From: an uncultured Caulobacterales bacterium
GTDB taxonomy: Bacteria; Pseudomonadota; Alphaproteobacteria; Caulobacterales; Caulobacteraceae
DNA length: 64,000 nt
Assembly (NCBI GenBank): GCA_903840435.1
Contig: CAIMFV010000022.1
Coordinates: 56,575 to 120,574 of the forward strand
Direction of reading: 5' to 3'
The position numbers and the translations under genes were made by a program. The notes under the pieces were generated by a model. That model ran no database searches. It worked only from the letters and a program-made list of their open reading frames with translations, and was not told the DNA's origin. Below are positions 1 through 7,889 of this stretch, piece by piece (position 1 is the stretch's first letter; the number at the start of each line of letters is the position of its first letter).

Positions 1-323
1 ATGGCGACGGCGTCGGTGGCGACCATGGCGCCGAGCGCCAAGACGCACATGCCGCCAACAATATAGGGCGTGCGGCGATGGCCCCGGTCGGAGCCATGAC
101 CCCAGTGGGGACGGCTCAACTGGACAATATAGTGCCACGCCACCAAGGCGGCTGGCAGCATGGCGGGCATTCCGGCCTCGACCACCATGACCCGGTTCAA
201 TGTCGAGGTGGTCAGGGCCGCCACGGCGCCAATCGCCAATTGCACGAGGCCTAAGCGAACCACGCCTGCCCAGCTGAGGTGAGGGGCCCCATAGGATGAC
301 GCTTTGGCTGCGCTCGGGTTCAC
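1..323 (-). CDS. PucC-family (BCH) transporter, 3' part missing at window edge
   Basis: This is the N-terminal ~107 residues of a PucC/LhaA/ORF428-type major-facilitator membrane protein; the rest lies left of the window. The family helps assemble light-harvesting complexes or handle bacteriochlorophyll. Visible are a first membrane helix, then TLNRVMVVEAG and the loop around RPHWGHGSDRGHRRTPYI, both typical of the family and also seen in the complete PucC at 49.4-50.8 kb. The start is a GTG at 323 whose last two bases lie in the bchG stop (GTGA overlap), with GGAGGACAG just upstream inside bchG, so the two genes are translationally coupled. In related clusters bchG is followed by this gene and then bchP, which would be expected next but cannot be seen here. 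Confidence 0.85.
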   Translation of the reverse strand, partial: MNPSAAKASSYGAPHLSWAGVVRLGLVQLAIGAVAALTTSTLNRVMVVEAGMPAMLPAALVAWHYIVQLSRPHWGHGSDRGHRRTPYIVGGMCVLALGAMVATDAVA

Positions 324-1252
324 ACCTGTCCTCCTGTGTGGGCGCCAATGGCGAAGGCGCTGATCAACATGCCCAGCACATAGAGCGAGGTGCCGGTCGC
401 ATTGTACCAGGGCGCATGGGCCTTCGGGTCGCGCAAAAGTTTCGTCATCAGTCCGCACTGGGCGAGCGTGAGCGCGGCGATGACCGCCCCGCGAATAGGG
501 CTGCCCCACTCTACCAAGAGGGCGGCGACAACCGCTTGCGGCGCCGCCATCACCACACAGGCGAGCCATGCGGCATTCTCAACCCCAAGATCGACCGGAA
601 CTGAGAGAATGTTCATTTGCCGATCGCCGTCGACGGCCTTGAAGTCGTTCAACACCATGATGCCAATGGCGCCGAAACTGTAGAGCGCGGCGAGGGTGAC
701 AACCGGCGGGCGAGGAAATCCATGGCCCATGACCGCTGCGCCGGTAAACCAGGTCAGACCCTCATAGCAGATGGCCACCGAGATCGGGCCCCACCAGCCG
801 CATTGCTTGAGACGAAAGGGCGGCGCGCTATAGGCCCAGGCAAGGGCGAGACCTAATGCCGCAGCCCCCGCCACCCACGGCCCCAAGGCCAGGGCCAGCG
901 TGAACGACAGGCCGCTCCAGATCACCGCGATGACAAGACCCCAACGTCCGGGAATGCGTCCGGAGGGGATGGGCCGATTTGGCTCGTTAATGGCGTCGAC
1001 ATGGCGATCAAACCAGTCATTGACCGCCTGGCTGGTGGCGCAGATCGCCGGTCCGGCCAAAACAATGCCAGCCAATGCCAGAGGAAGATGGTTGAGAAGC
1101 GGCGCCCCCGACGAGACCAGCCCGCACATAAAGGCCCACATGGGCGCGAACCAGGTGATCGGTTTGAAGAGCGTCAGGACCGCGCTGGCCTGGGGCAGCC
1201 GCCGCGACTGAGGGAAGACGGCCTTGTCAAGCATCAGCTGGCTCATGGCCAA
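320..1252 (-). CDS. bchG: Bacteriochlorophyll a synthase (chlorophyll synthase, UbiA family)
   Basis: 310-residue polytopic UbiA-type prenyltransferase. BchG esterifies bacteriochlorophyllide a with geranylgeranyl or phytyl diphosphate in the membrane, the last assembly step of BChl a. The N-terminal half has the polyprenyl-diphosphate/Mg2+ motif around NDWFDRHVDAINEPNRPIPSGR, and the second Asp-rich motif is VLNDFKAVDGDR; both are diagnostic of BchG/ChlG rather than UbiA or CyoE. Most of the rest is hydrophobic helices. It is the first gene of a minus-strand operon, coupled to the downstream PucC-like gene, and divergent from bchI across a 103-bp region carrying PpsR-type sites. Confidence 0.95.
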   Translation of the reverse strand: MAMSQLMLDKAVFPQSRRLPQASAVLTLFKPITWFAPMWAFMCGLVSSGAPLLNHLPLALAGIVLAGPAICATSQAVNDWFDRHVDAINEPNRPIPSGRIPGRWGLVIAVIWSGLSFTLALALGPWVAGAAALGLALAWAYSAPPFRLKQCGWWGPISVAICYEGLTWFTGAAVMGHGFPRPPVVTLAALYSFGAIGIMVLNDFKAVDGDRQMNILSVPVDLGVENAAWLACVVMAAPQAVVAALLVEWGSPIRGAVIAALTLAQCGLMTKLLRDPKAHAPWYNATGTSLYVLGMLISAFAIGAHTGGQV

Positions 1253-1265
1253 GACGCTACAAATG

Positions 1266-1294
1266 ACATATTAAAATGTCAATCTGAGTTGACG
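1266..1294. promoter_or_regulatory. PpsR/CrtJ-type paired operator, bchG/bchI divergent promoter
   Basis: A near-consensus site TGT-N12-ACG occupies 1277-1294. A second half-site ACA (1266-1268) sits exactly 8 bp upstream; its partner TGT is degenerate. The spacing and the TGACA-N8-TGTCA core match the better pairs upstream of bchX and puc. PpsR/CrtJ represses photosynthesis genes under oxygen through such paired palindromes. The location, between divergent bchG and bchI, would let one protein control both operons. Confidence 0.65.
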
Positions 1295-1355
1295 CTTTCC
1301 GCTCTGTCCCTCACCATCGGCTGGCGGTTGCAAGCGCGGAGGGTCGTTAAGTCCC

Positions 1356-2384
1356 ATGGCAGATGTCTATCCATTTTCCGCCATTGTCGGTCAGACGGCG
1401 CTCAAACGCGCCTTGATGATGGCGGCGGTCGATCCGGCCATTGGCGGTGTCTTGGTATTTGGCGACCGTGGCACCGGCAAGTCCACGGCCGTGCGCGCCT
1501 TGGCTGGCCTATTGCCGCCGATCCGAGTGGTGCGCGGCTGTCCGTTCCACTGCGATCCGCAAAAGCCAAGCGCGTGCGGCTCGGACTGTGAACGGCGGGA
1601 TGCGAGCGGCCATGCCACCTATACCGACGTCATCTCGACGCCGGTGGTCGATCTGCCTCTCGGGGCCACGGAAGATCGGGTGGTCGGGGCGCTCGATCTG
1701 GAACATGCGCTGACCCGTGGCGAAAAGCGGTTTGAGCCCGGCCTGCTCGCCCGCGCCAATCGCGGCTTCCTCTATATTGATGAGATCAACCTGCTTGAGG
1801 ATAATCTCGTCGATCTGCTGCTCGACGTTGCCGCGTCCGGCGAAAATCTCGTCGAGCGGGAGGGCTTAAGCGTTCGCCATCCCTCGCGCTTTGTGCTGGT
1901 CGGCAGTGGCAATCCGGAAGAGGGCGAATTGCGCCCACAACTTCTCGACCGTTTTGGACTGTCAGTGGAAGTGCGAACGCCAACGGTTCTGGCCGAGCGG
2001 GTCGAGGTGATCAAGCGGCGCGCTGCGTTCGACCATGACCCCGCCGCCTTTGTCGAGACTTGGGCCGAAGAGCAGGCGCGGCTTAGCCGACTGCTGGTCA
2101 CGGCCAGTCAGGTCGTCAGCCAGTTGCCCGTTCCGGATTCGACATTGGAGGCGTCGGCGCGGCTGTGCATCGCCATTGGATCGGATGGATTGCGCGGCGA
2201 GCTTACCTTGATGCGCGCTGCCCGTGCTGCGGCGGCACTGGAAGGCGCAGATGAGGTTCGCCTGTCCCATGTGCGTGATGTGGCCCCGATGGCGCTCGGT
2301 CATCGGATGCGGCGCGACCCCTTGGATGAGGGCGGATCGACCGCGCGAATCGAACGGGCAATGCTGGAGGTGTTCGACGCGTGA
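1356..2384 (+). CDS. bchI: Magnesium chelatase subunit I (AAA+ ATPase)
   Basis: 342 residues, normal for BchI. The I subunit is the AAA+ motor that drives Mg2+ insertion into protoporphyrin IX with BchD and the catalytic BchH. Walker A is GDRGTGKST at residues 36-44; Walker B is LYIDEINLL with D142-E143. The cysteine-containing insert CPFHCDPQKPSACGSDC between them is typical of BchI. The sensor region GSGNPEEGELRPQLLDRFG follows. It is the first gene of a five-to-six gene operon; the stop overlaps the bchD start (GTGA), giving coupled synthesis of the interacting I and D subunits. Confidence 0.97.
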   Translation: MADVYPFSAIVGQTALKRALMMAAVDPAIGGVLVFGDRGTGKSTAVRALAGLLPPIRVVRGCPFHCDPQKPSACGSDCERRDASGHATYTDVISTPVVDLPLGATEDRVVGALDLEHALTRGEKRFEPGLLARANRGFLYIDEINLLEDNLVDLLLDVAASGENLVEREGLSVRHPSRFVLVGSGNPEEGELRPQLLDRFGLSVEVRTPTVLAERVEVIKRRAAFDHDPAAFVETWAEEQARLSRLLVTASQVVSQLPVPDSTLEASARLCIAIGSDGLRGELTLMRAARAAAALEGADEVRLSHVRDVAPMALGHRMRRDPLDEGGSTARIERAMLEVFDA

Positions 2385-4189
2385 CCTCTGCCGTCGCCCC
2401 CGATCCTGAGGCCCTTTGGACCGACGCTGATCTGATTGCGGCGCTCCTTTCGGTTGATCCTGCCGGGCTGGGTGGTGTCGCAGTGCGGTCAGGATTTGGC
2501 GCGGTGCGGGAGCGTTGGCTGGGCCTCCTGCGCGCGCGCTTGCCGGGCCACGCGCCGGTGGTCAGGATTCCCATCCATGTCGGCGAGGATCGGCTGCTCG
2601 GGGGGCTCGATCTGACAGCGAGCCTATCCCAAGGAAGGCCCGTGGCGCAGGGTGGGCTACTGGCCGCCTGTCATGGCGGGGTCGGCGTGCTCGCCATGGC
2701 CGAACGCCTGGACGTCACCGCCTCCGCCCTGATTGCCAGCACCCTCGACCAGGGCGCGGTGCTGGCGCAGCGCGACGGCTTGACGCTGCGTGAGGTCACC
2801 TCCTTTGGCCTGGTGGCCTTGGATGAGGGAGCGGATGAAACCGAGCGCCCACCAGAAGGGCTGATGGACCGGCTTGCCTTCCATCTCGACCTTTCGGGCC
2901 TTTCGCACCGGGATGTGGCGGCCGCCAATTTCACCCCTGAAGCCGTTGAAACCGCGCGCCGCATCTATCCGTCTGTCGCCAAGGTCGATGACGACCTGAT
3001 TGACGCGGTTTGCGAGGCTGCGGCCCTCGTGGGGGTCAGCTCGGCCCGCAGTTGCCTTTTGGCGCTCCGGGTCGCGCGCGTGCACGCGGCCTTGTCAGGT
3101 CGCCTGACCGCCACGGCAGAAGACGCAAGCGTGGCGGGGCGGCTGGTGCTGGCACCACGGGCCAAGCACGCCATGGCTGAACGCGCGCCGCAAGGCCAAC
3201 AAACCGAGCCGAATGAAGAGGCGTCGCACGAGCCGCAACCGCCGTCGTCGGGGGAAACAAGCGAGACCGCCTCACCCCCTGATCTGGACGAAACGGCGGC
3301 GCGAGACCTGGCGGCAGAGATGATCGTGGCGGCTGTGCGCGCCGCCCTGCCCGATGCTTTCAAACTGGTCGACCCGAGCGGGCGCGCCAGCGCTGCCAGC
3401 ATTAGCCGGTCGCGCGGCGGCGGGGCAGCGGTCAAGTCCGCTCTGCGGGGACGACCCTTAGGCTCCCGCCCGGGCCGGTTGAAACCCGGGGCGCGGCTTG
3501 ATCTCTTAGACACCTTGCGAGCGGCGGCCCCGTGGCAGAAGCTTCGTGCCGCAGGCGAGGATGCTGGCCGTCTGCGTATCCGCAAAGACGACTTTCGCAT
3601 TCGTCGCTATGTCCAGCGGGCGGAGTTGACCACCATCTTGGTGGTGGACGCTTCCGGGTCGACAGCCTTCCAAAGATTGGCCGAAGCCAAGGGTGCAGTA
3701 GAGCCCTTGCTGGCCCAAGCCTATGTCGCGCGGGCGCGCGTGGCGCTGATCGCATTTCATCACGGGGAAGCAAGCCTCCTCCTGCCACCAACCCGGTCCT
3801 TGACCCGCGCTAAGCGCTTGTTGGCGGATTTGCCCGGGGGGGGCGGTACCCCGTTTGCCTCGGCCATTGATCTGTCGCTCGCCGTGGCCGTGGCAGAAAA
3901 AAGCAAGCAACGTACGCCGATGCTGGTCTTCCTGACCGATGGCCGGGCCAATATTGATCGCGCAGGTCAGCCGGGCCGTCAGGCCGCCGACCGCGACGCG
4001 CTGGCCGCCGCCAAGCGGGTTGCCCAGTATGGCGTGCGCGCCCTGTTCATCGATACCTCACCCCGCCCCCAAGCGGGCGCAGACCGTTTCGCTCAGGCCA
4101 TGCGCGGCTCTTATGCCTCCTTGCCTTTCGTCCAATCGGACCGGTTAGCCGATCTCGTGGCCCGTGAGGGCCGGGCGGTGATGTCGTGA
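2381..4189 (+). CDS. bchD: Magnesium chelatase subunit D
   Basis: 602-residue partner of BchI. The N-terminal third is an AAA+-like fold resembling BchI but lacking a working P-loop (for example GEDRLLGGLDLTASL and ALIASTLDQGAVLAQRDG). Next comes an acidic, Pro/Ser-rich linker around residues 265-310, then a C-terminal integrin-I/VWA domain with the metal-binding MIDAS sequence DASGS at 423-427. D rings stack on I rings and recruit BchH. The start is GTG, overlapping the bchI stop by 4 bp, and the stop overlaps the GTG of bchO in the same way. Confidence 0.96.
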   Translation: MTSAVAPDPEALWTDADLIAALLSVDPAGLGGVAVRSGFGAVRERWLGLLRARLPGHAPVVRIPIHVGEDRLLGGLDLTASLSQGRPVAQGGLLAACHGGVGVLAMAERLDVTASALIASTLDQGAVLAQRDGLTLREVTSFGLVALDEGADETERPPEGLMDRLAFHLDLSGLSHRDVAAANFTPEAVETARRIYPSVAKVDDDLIDAVCEAAALVGVSSARSCLLALRVARVHAALSGRLTATAEDASVAGRLVLAPRAKHAMAERAPQGQQTEPNEEASHEPQPPSSGETSETASPPDLDETAARDLAAEMIVAAVRAALPDAFKLVDPSGRASAASISRSRGGGAAVKSALRGRPLGSRPGRLKPGARLDLLDTLRAAAPWQKLRAAGEDAGRLRIRKDDFRIRRYVQRAELTTILVVDASGSTAFQRLAEAKGAVEPLLAQAYVARARVALIAFHHGEASLLLPPTRSLTRAKRLLADLPGGGGTPFASAIDLSLAVAVAEKSKQRTPMLVFLTDGRANIDRAGQPGRQAADRDALAAAKRVAQYGVRALFIDTSPRPQAGADRFAQAMRGSYASLPFVQSDRLADLVAREGRAVMS

Positions 4190-5148
4190 GCCTGTTTGGT
4201 GTCCTGAGCGGTGCGACCGATCTCGATTGGGCGGTTGACGGTTCCAACTGGCCGAACCGCGCTGCGAGCCGCTTTGTTCAGGCGGCAGGCTTGCGTTGGC
4301 ACGTCCAGGAATTTGGCCAAGGGCCGAACCTCTTGCTGTTGCACGGCGCAGGCGCCAGCACCCATTCCTGGCGGGACTTGGCCCCTCGCCTCGCCAATGA
4401 CTTTCGGGTCGTGGCGCTTGACCTGCCCGGCCATGGCTTCACCCAAACGCCAAGCGCGGAAGGGCTCACCCTGGACGGGATGACCAAAAGTATCGCCGAA
4501 CTCACCCAGGCATTGAATTTTGCTCCAGACGTGATTGTCGGTCATTCGGCAGGGGCGGCGATTGGCCTGTCGCTGCACCTTCTTGGGACCGCTTCTGTTC
4601 GGGCAATCATCAGTCTCAACGGCGCGCTCAGTCCGTTTCCCGGCGCGGCGGCGCAGATTTTTCCCCTGCTGGCCAAGCTCCTGTTCATCAATCCCGCTGC
4701 GATCTCGATGTTTGCTTGGCGGGCGGGTCAGCCGGGCGTGGTGGAGCGCCTTATTCAGTCCACCGGTTCCCGTCTCGATGCGCAAGGGATTGCGGGCTAT
4801 CGCAAACTGCTCGGCTCCCGTCGTCATATTGCCGCGACACTTGGCATGATGTCCGGCTGGGACCTGCTACCCTTGCGGGCGAAGCTTGCGCGGATCGACC
4901 TTCCCGTGGTGCTGTTTGCCGGCGAGACCGATGCCGCCGTGCCACCCGAGGTATCGCGCGAGGTGGCGAGGCTTATTCCGGGTGCACGGTTTGAGCTTTT
5001 GCCGGGACTTGGACACCTCGCCCACGAAGAAGCGCCAGATGTGATGGTGCAATGGGTGCGCGACGCTGCGAAAGCGGGCCTCGCCGCGCCTGCGCCAACG
5101 TGCGAGCGCGATCAGCAAAGGGAAGCATTGCGCCATGTTGAGGCTTGA
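4186..5148 (+). CDS. bchO: Alpha/beta hydrolase associated with Mg chelatase (BchO)
   Basis: 320-residue alpha/beta-fold protein routinely found after bchID in purple bacteria; its biochemical role is unproven, and it is usually described as a putative Mg-chelatase accessory protein. The nucleophile elbow is GHSAGAA at 119-125 (Ser121), an oxyanion-type LLHGAGASTHSWRDLAP lies near the N-terminus, and a late histidine sits in LGHLAHEE. The start is GTG, overlapping the bchD stop; the 3' end overlaps the crtI start by 14 bp. The family assignment is firm, the substrate unknown. Confidence 0.92.
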   Translation: MSLFGVLSGATDLDWAVDGSNWPNRAASRFVQAAGLRWHVQEFGQGPNLLLLHGAGASTHSWRDLAPRLANDFRVVALDLPGHGFTQTPSAEGLTLDGMTKSIAELTQALNFAPDVIVGHSAGAAIGLSLHLLGTASVRAIISLNGALSPFPGAAAQIFPLLAKLLFINPAAISMFAWRAGQPGVVERLIQSTGSRLDAQGIAGYRKLLGSRRHIAATLGMMSGWDLLPLRAKLARIDLPVVLFAGETDAAVPPEVSREVARLIPGARFELLPGLGHLAHEEAPDVMVQWVRDAAKAGLAAPAPTCERDQQREALRHVEA

Positions 5149-6682
5149 TCCGCAATTTGACATTGATCCCGCCCCAGCCTCGCCGCGCGCCCATGCGGTG
5201 GTGATCGGCAGTGGCTTTGGCGGGCTCGCGGCTGCAGTGCGATTGGGCGCCAAGGGCTATCGCGTCACTGTGCTCGAAAAACTCGATGCCCCAGGAGGGC
5301 GGGCCTATGTCCATCGGCGCGACGGCTACACCTTTGATGCCGGTCCGACCCTGATCACCGCGCCATTTCTGTTTGAAGACCTCTGGCGGCTCTGTGGACG
5401 CAAGTTGTCGGAGGACATTGATTTGCGCTCCATTGATCCGTTTTACAAACTGGTGTTTGACGATGGTGAGGAAATCACCTGCTACGCTGACACGGCCGCC
5501 ATGGAGGCCGAGGTCGCGCGTATCTCGCCCGAGGATCTGGCAGGCTATCGCCGCTTCATGACCCGCAGCGCCGAGATCTGCCATCTCGGCTTTGAGCAAC
5601 TGGGCCATGTGCCGTTTTTGTCGCTGAAGGACATGCTGCCAGTGGCGCCGGATCTGTTGCGGCTTGGCGGGCATTTGAGCGTCCATGCGCTCGTGGCGAA
5701 CTATGTACGCCACCCCAAACTCCGCATCGCGCTTAGCTTTCACCCGCTATTTGTCGGGGGCAATCCCTTTGACACCACCGCCGTCTACAGCATGATCTCG
5801 CATTTCGAGCGGCGGTGGGGCGTGCATTTTCCCATGGGGGGGACCGGCGCCCTGGTCACAGGCCTCGTCAATCTGATCGAAGGTCAAGGGGGACGCATCC
5901 GCCTGAATACCGAGGTGCGCACCATCATCGTCGAGGCTGGCGTCGCCAAGGGCGTTCGACTGCAAGATGGCGAAGAGATCTTGGCCGATGTGGTGGTGTC
6001 AAACGCCGATGTCGCCCACACCTATCGCGAAATGGTGCCCGCCGCGGCGCGCAAACGCTGGACGAATAAGCGGCTCGACAGCGCGCGTTATTCGATGAGC
6101 CTGTTCGTCTGGTATTTTGGCCTGACGCGCCCCTATCCGCAGTTGGACCACCACACCATTCTTTTGGGTCCGCGCTATCGCGGACTGCTCGACGACATCT
6201 TTAAGGCCAAGGGCCTTGCCAAGGATATGAGCCTTTACCTGCATCGTCCGACAGCCACCGATCCGTCGCTGGCGCCGGAGGGGTGTGAGGCCTTTTATGT
6301 CCTTTCCCCCGTTCCCCACCTCGATGCGGGCATTGACTGGGCCACAGCGGCTGAGCCCTATCGCCAAGCCATTCAAGACCGGTTGGAGGCGACGCTCTTG
6401 CCGGGACTTTCCCAGCATTTGGCCACCTCCTTCGTCACCACGCCGCAGGATTTCAAAGATCGCCTGTCATCGGTAAAGGGCGCGGCCTTTAGTCTCGCGC
6501 CGACCCTGACCCAGAGCGCCTGGTTCCGACCGCACAATCGTAGCGAGGATGTGCAAGGCCTTTATCTGGTTGGCGCGGGCGCACAGCCCGGGGCCGGGGT
6601 TCCAGGCGTTTTGTCCTCCGCGCGCATGGTCGGCGATCTGGTTCCCGACGCGCACCAGGGGGTTAACCATGCCCTTCGCTAG
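5135..6682 (+). CDS. crtI: Phytoene desaturase
   Basis: 515-residue FAD-dependent desaturase that converts phytoene to neurosporene or lycopene at the membrane. The N-terminal dinucleotide-binding motif is VIGSGFGGLAAAVRLG at about 23-38. The CrtI-type C-terminal signature GLYLVGAGAQPGAGVPGV is also present. It overlaps bchO upstream and crtB downstream by 14 bp each, so carotenoid and Mg-chelatase genes are co-transcribed. Together with crtC, crtD and crtF and without crtA, it suggests a spirilloxanthin-type pathway, where CrtI performs four desaturations; the number of steps cannot be read from sequence. Confidence 0.95.
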   Translation: MLRLDPQFDIDPAPASPRAHAVVIGSGFGGLAAAVRLGAKGYRVTVLEKLDAPGGRAYVHRRDGYTFDAGPTLITAPFLFEDLWRLCGRKLSEDIDLRSIDPFYKLVFDDGEEITCYADTAAMEAEVARISPEDLAGYRRFMTRSAEICHLGFEQLGHVPFLSLKDMLPVAPDLLRLGGHLSVHALVANYVRHPKLRIALSFHPLFVGGNPFDTTAVYSMISHFERRWGVHFPMGGTGALVTGLVNLIEGQGGRIRLNTEVRTIIVEAGVAKGVRLQDGEEILADVVVSNADVAHTYREMVPAAARKRWTNKRLDSARYSMSLFVWYFGLTRPYPQLDHHTILLGPRYRGLLDDIFKAKGLAKDMSLYLHRPTATDPSLAPEGCEAFYVLSPVPHLDAGIDWATAAEPYRQAIQDRLEATLLPGLSQHLATSFVTTPQDFKDRLSSVKGAAFSLAPTLTQSAWFRPHNRSEDVQGLYLVGAGAQPGAGVPGVLSSARMVGDLVPDAHQGVNHALR

Positions 6683-7715
6683 GCCCGCCGATCTCGCCGC
6701 CTGTCGTGAGATGATCCGCACTGGGTCGCGTTCCTTCTTTATGGCGTCGCTCTTCCTGCCCAGCCGTATGCGCGAGGCGGCCTATGCGCTCTACGCCTTT
6801 TGCCGCTTGTCAGACGATGAAGTGGATGTGGCGGGCGGGCCCGAGGATGCGGTCGCGCGCCTGCAAGGGCGGCTGGATCGGGTCTATGCAGGCACGCCCG
6901 ACGCCCATGCCGTCGACCGGGCCCTGGCTGACACGGTGGCCGATTATGGCGTGCCAAAAGTGTTGTTCGAAGCCCTACTCGAAGGGCTGCACTGGGACGC
7001 CATTGGACGGCGGTATGAAACCCTCGATGAGGTGCAAGACTATGCGGCGCGCGTGGCCGGTTCGGTCGGTGCCATGATGGCGGTCTTGATGGGGGCTCGC
7101 AGCGCCGACATGGCCGCGCGCGCCTGCGATCTTGGTGCGGCGATGCAGCTGACCAATATTGCCCGCGACGTCGGCGAGGACGCCCGTATGGGCAGGCTCT
7201 ACCTGCCGAGACGCTGGCTGCGCGAGGCCGGACTTTCGCCAGAGGCCTGGCTTGCCAATCCCGTGGCGCGACCCGAAATCGCCGCAGCGACCGAGCGCTT
7301 GTTACAAGAAGCCGACGCCCTCTATGCCCGCGCCGACCGCGGTGTCGCCCACCTTGATCCGGCCTTCCGTCCCGCCATTTTCGCCGCCCGTAGGCTCTAC
7401 TGCGCCATTGGCGATCAGGTGCGGCGTAACGGCCTCGACAATATTAACCAGCGCGCCGTGACACCCACCTGGAGAAAGCTCGGCCTGCTTGGTCTTAGCT
7501 TGAAGTCCGCAGCCTTTGTCCCCGCCCAGATCTCAGCCGTCGGGCCGCCGCTGCCCCAGACCGCCTTCCTGGTCAGGGCCGTGGCCGAAGCGCCGCAAAG
7601 CCCGGTCGAAGCGCGTCAGAAAGGCCCAAAAGGTGTCGAAGGCGACATGGCTTGGTTGGTCGACCTCTTTACGGGCATGCAGGCGCGATCAGGCTTGCAG
7701 CGCCCGTCCCGCTAA
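6669..7715 (+). CDS. crtB: Phytoene synthase
   Basis: 348-residue squalene/phytoene synthase family enzyme joining two geranylgeranyl diphosphates into phytoene. The ATG at 6669 lies inside the end of crtI and begins MPFARPADLAACREM, the expected N-terminus; a longer frame upstream would be antiphase crtI. The two Asp-rich Mg2+/diphosphate motifs are DDEVD at 49-53 and DVGED at 167-171, followed by GRLYLPRRWL. The C-terminal ~40 residues are poorly conserved and charged. Confidence 0.95.
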   Translation: MPFARPADLAACREMIRTGSRSFFMASLFLPSRMREAAYALYAFCRLSDDEVDVAGGPEDAVARLQGRLDRVYAGTPDAHAVDRALADTVADYGVPKVLFEALLEGLHWDAIGRRYETLDEVQDYAARVAGSVGAMMAVLMGARSADMAARACDLGAAMQLTNIARDVGEDARMGRLYLPRRWLREAGLSPEAWLANPVARPEIAAATERLLQEADALYARADRGVAHLDPAFRPAIFAARRLYCAIGDQVRRNGLDNINQRAVTPTWRKLGLLGLSLKSAAFVPAQISAVGPPLPQTAFLVRAVAEAPQSPVEARQKGPKGVEGDMAWLVDLFTGMQARSGLQRPSR

Positions 7716-7718
7716 GCC

Positions 7719-7889
7719 ATGGCCCATCCTGGCACGACCCATATGTTTTTGGAGCTGGTGCTGTTTGAAGGCGCCGCCCTGGTTTTTGCCATCTGGCAAC
7801 TTTGGGAAGTTAGGCCAAGGCGGGACGCGGGTCGTGATGAGGTGCCGCCGAAGGCTTCGGACCAAGACCCGCGCGACGGCTCCTCCTAG
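7719..7889 (+). CDS. Small single-helix membrane protein after crtB (unknown)
   Basis: A 56-codon frame begins 3 bp after the crtB stop, so it would be the last gene of the bchI-crtB operon. The protein starts MAHPGTTHMFLELVLFEGA and has one hydrophobic segment (about residues 9-29, rich in F, L, V, A and W) followed by a highly charged Arg/Asp/Glu/Lys tail, the layout of a small inner-membrane protein with a cytoplasmic tail. It stops 4 bp inside the convergent 3' end of crtC. I do not recognise it. Position and composition favour a real gene, but no homology can be claimed. Confidence 0.55.
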   Translation: MAHPGTTHMFLELVLFEGAALVFAIWQLWEVRPRRDAGRDEVPPKASDQDPRDGSS

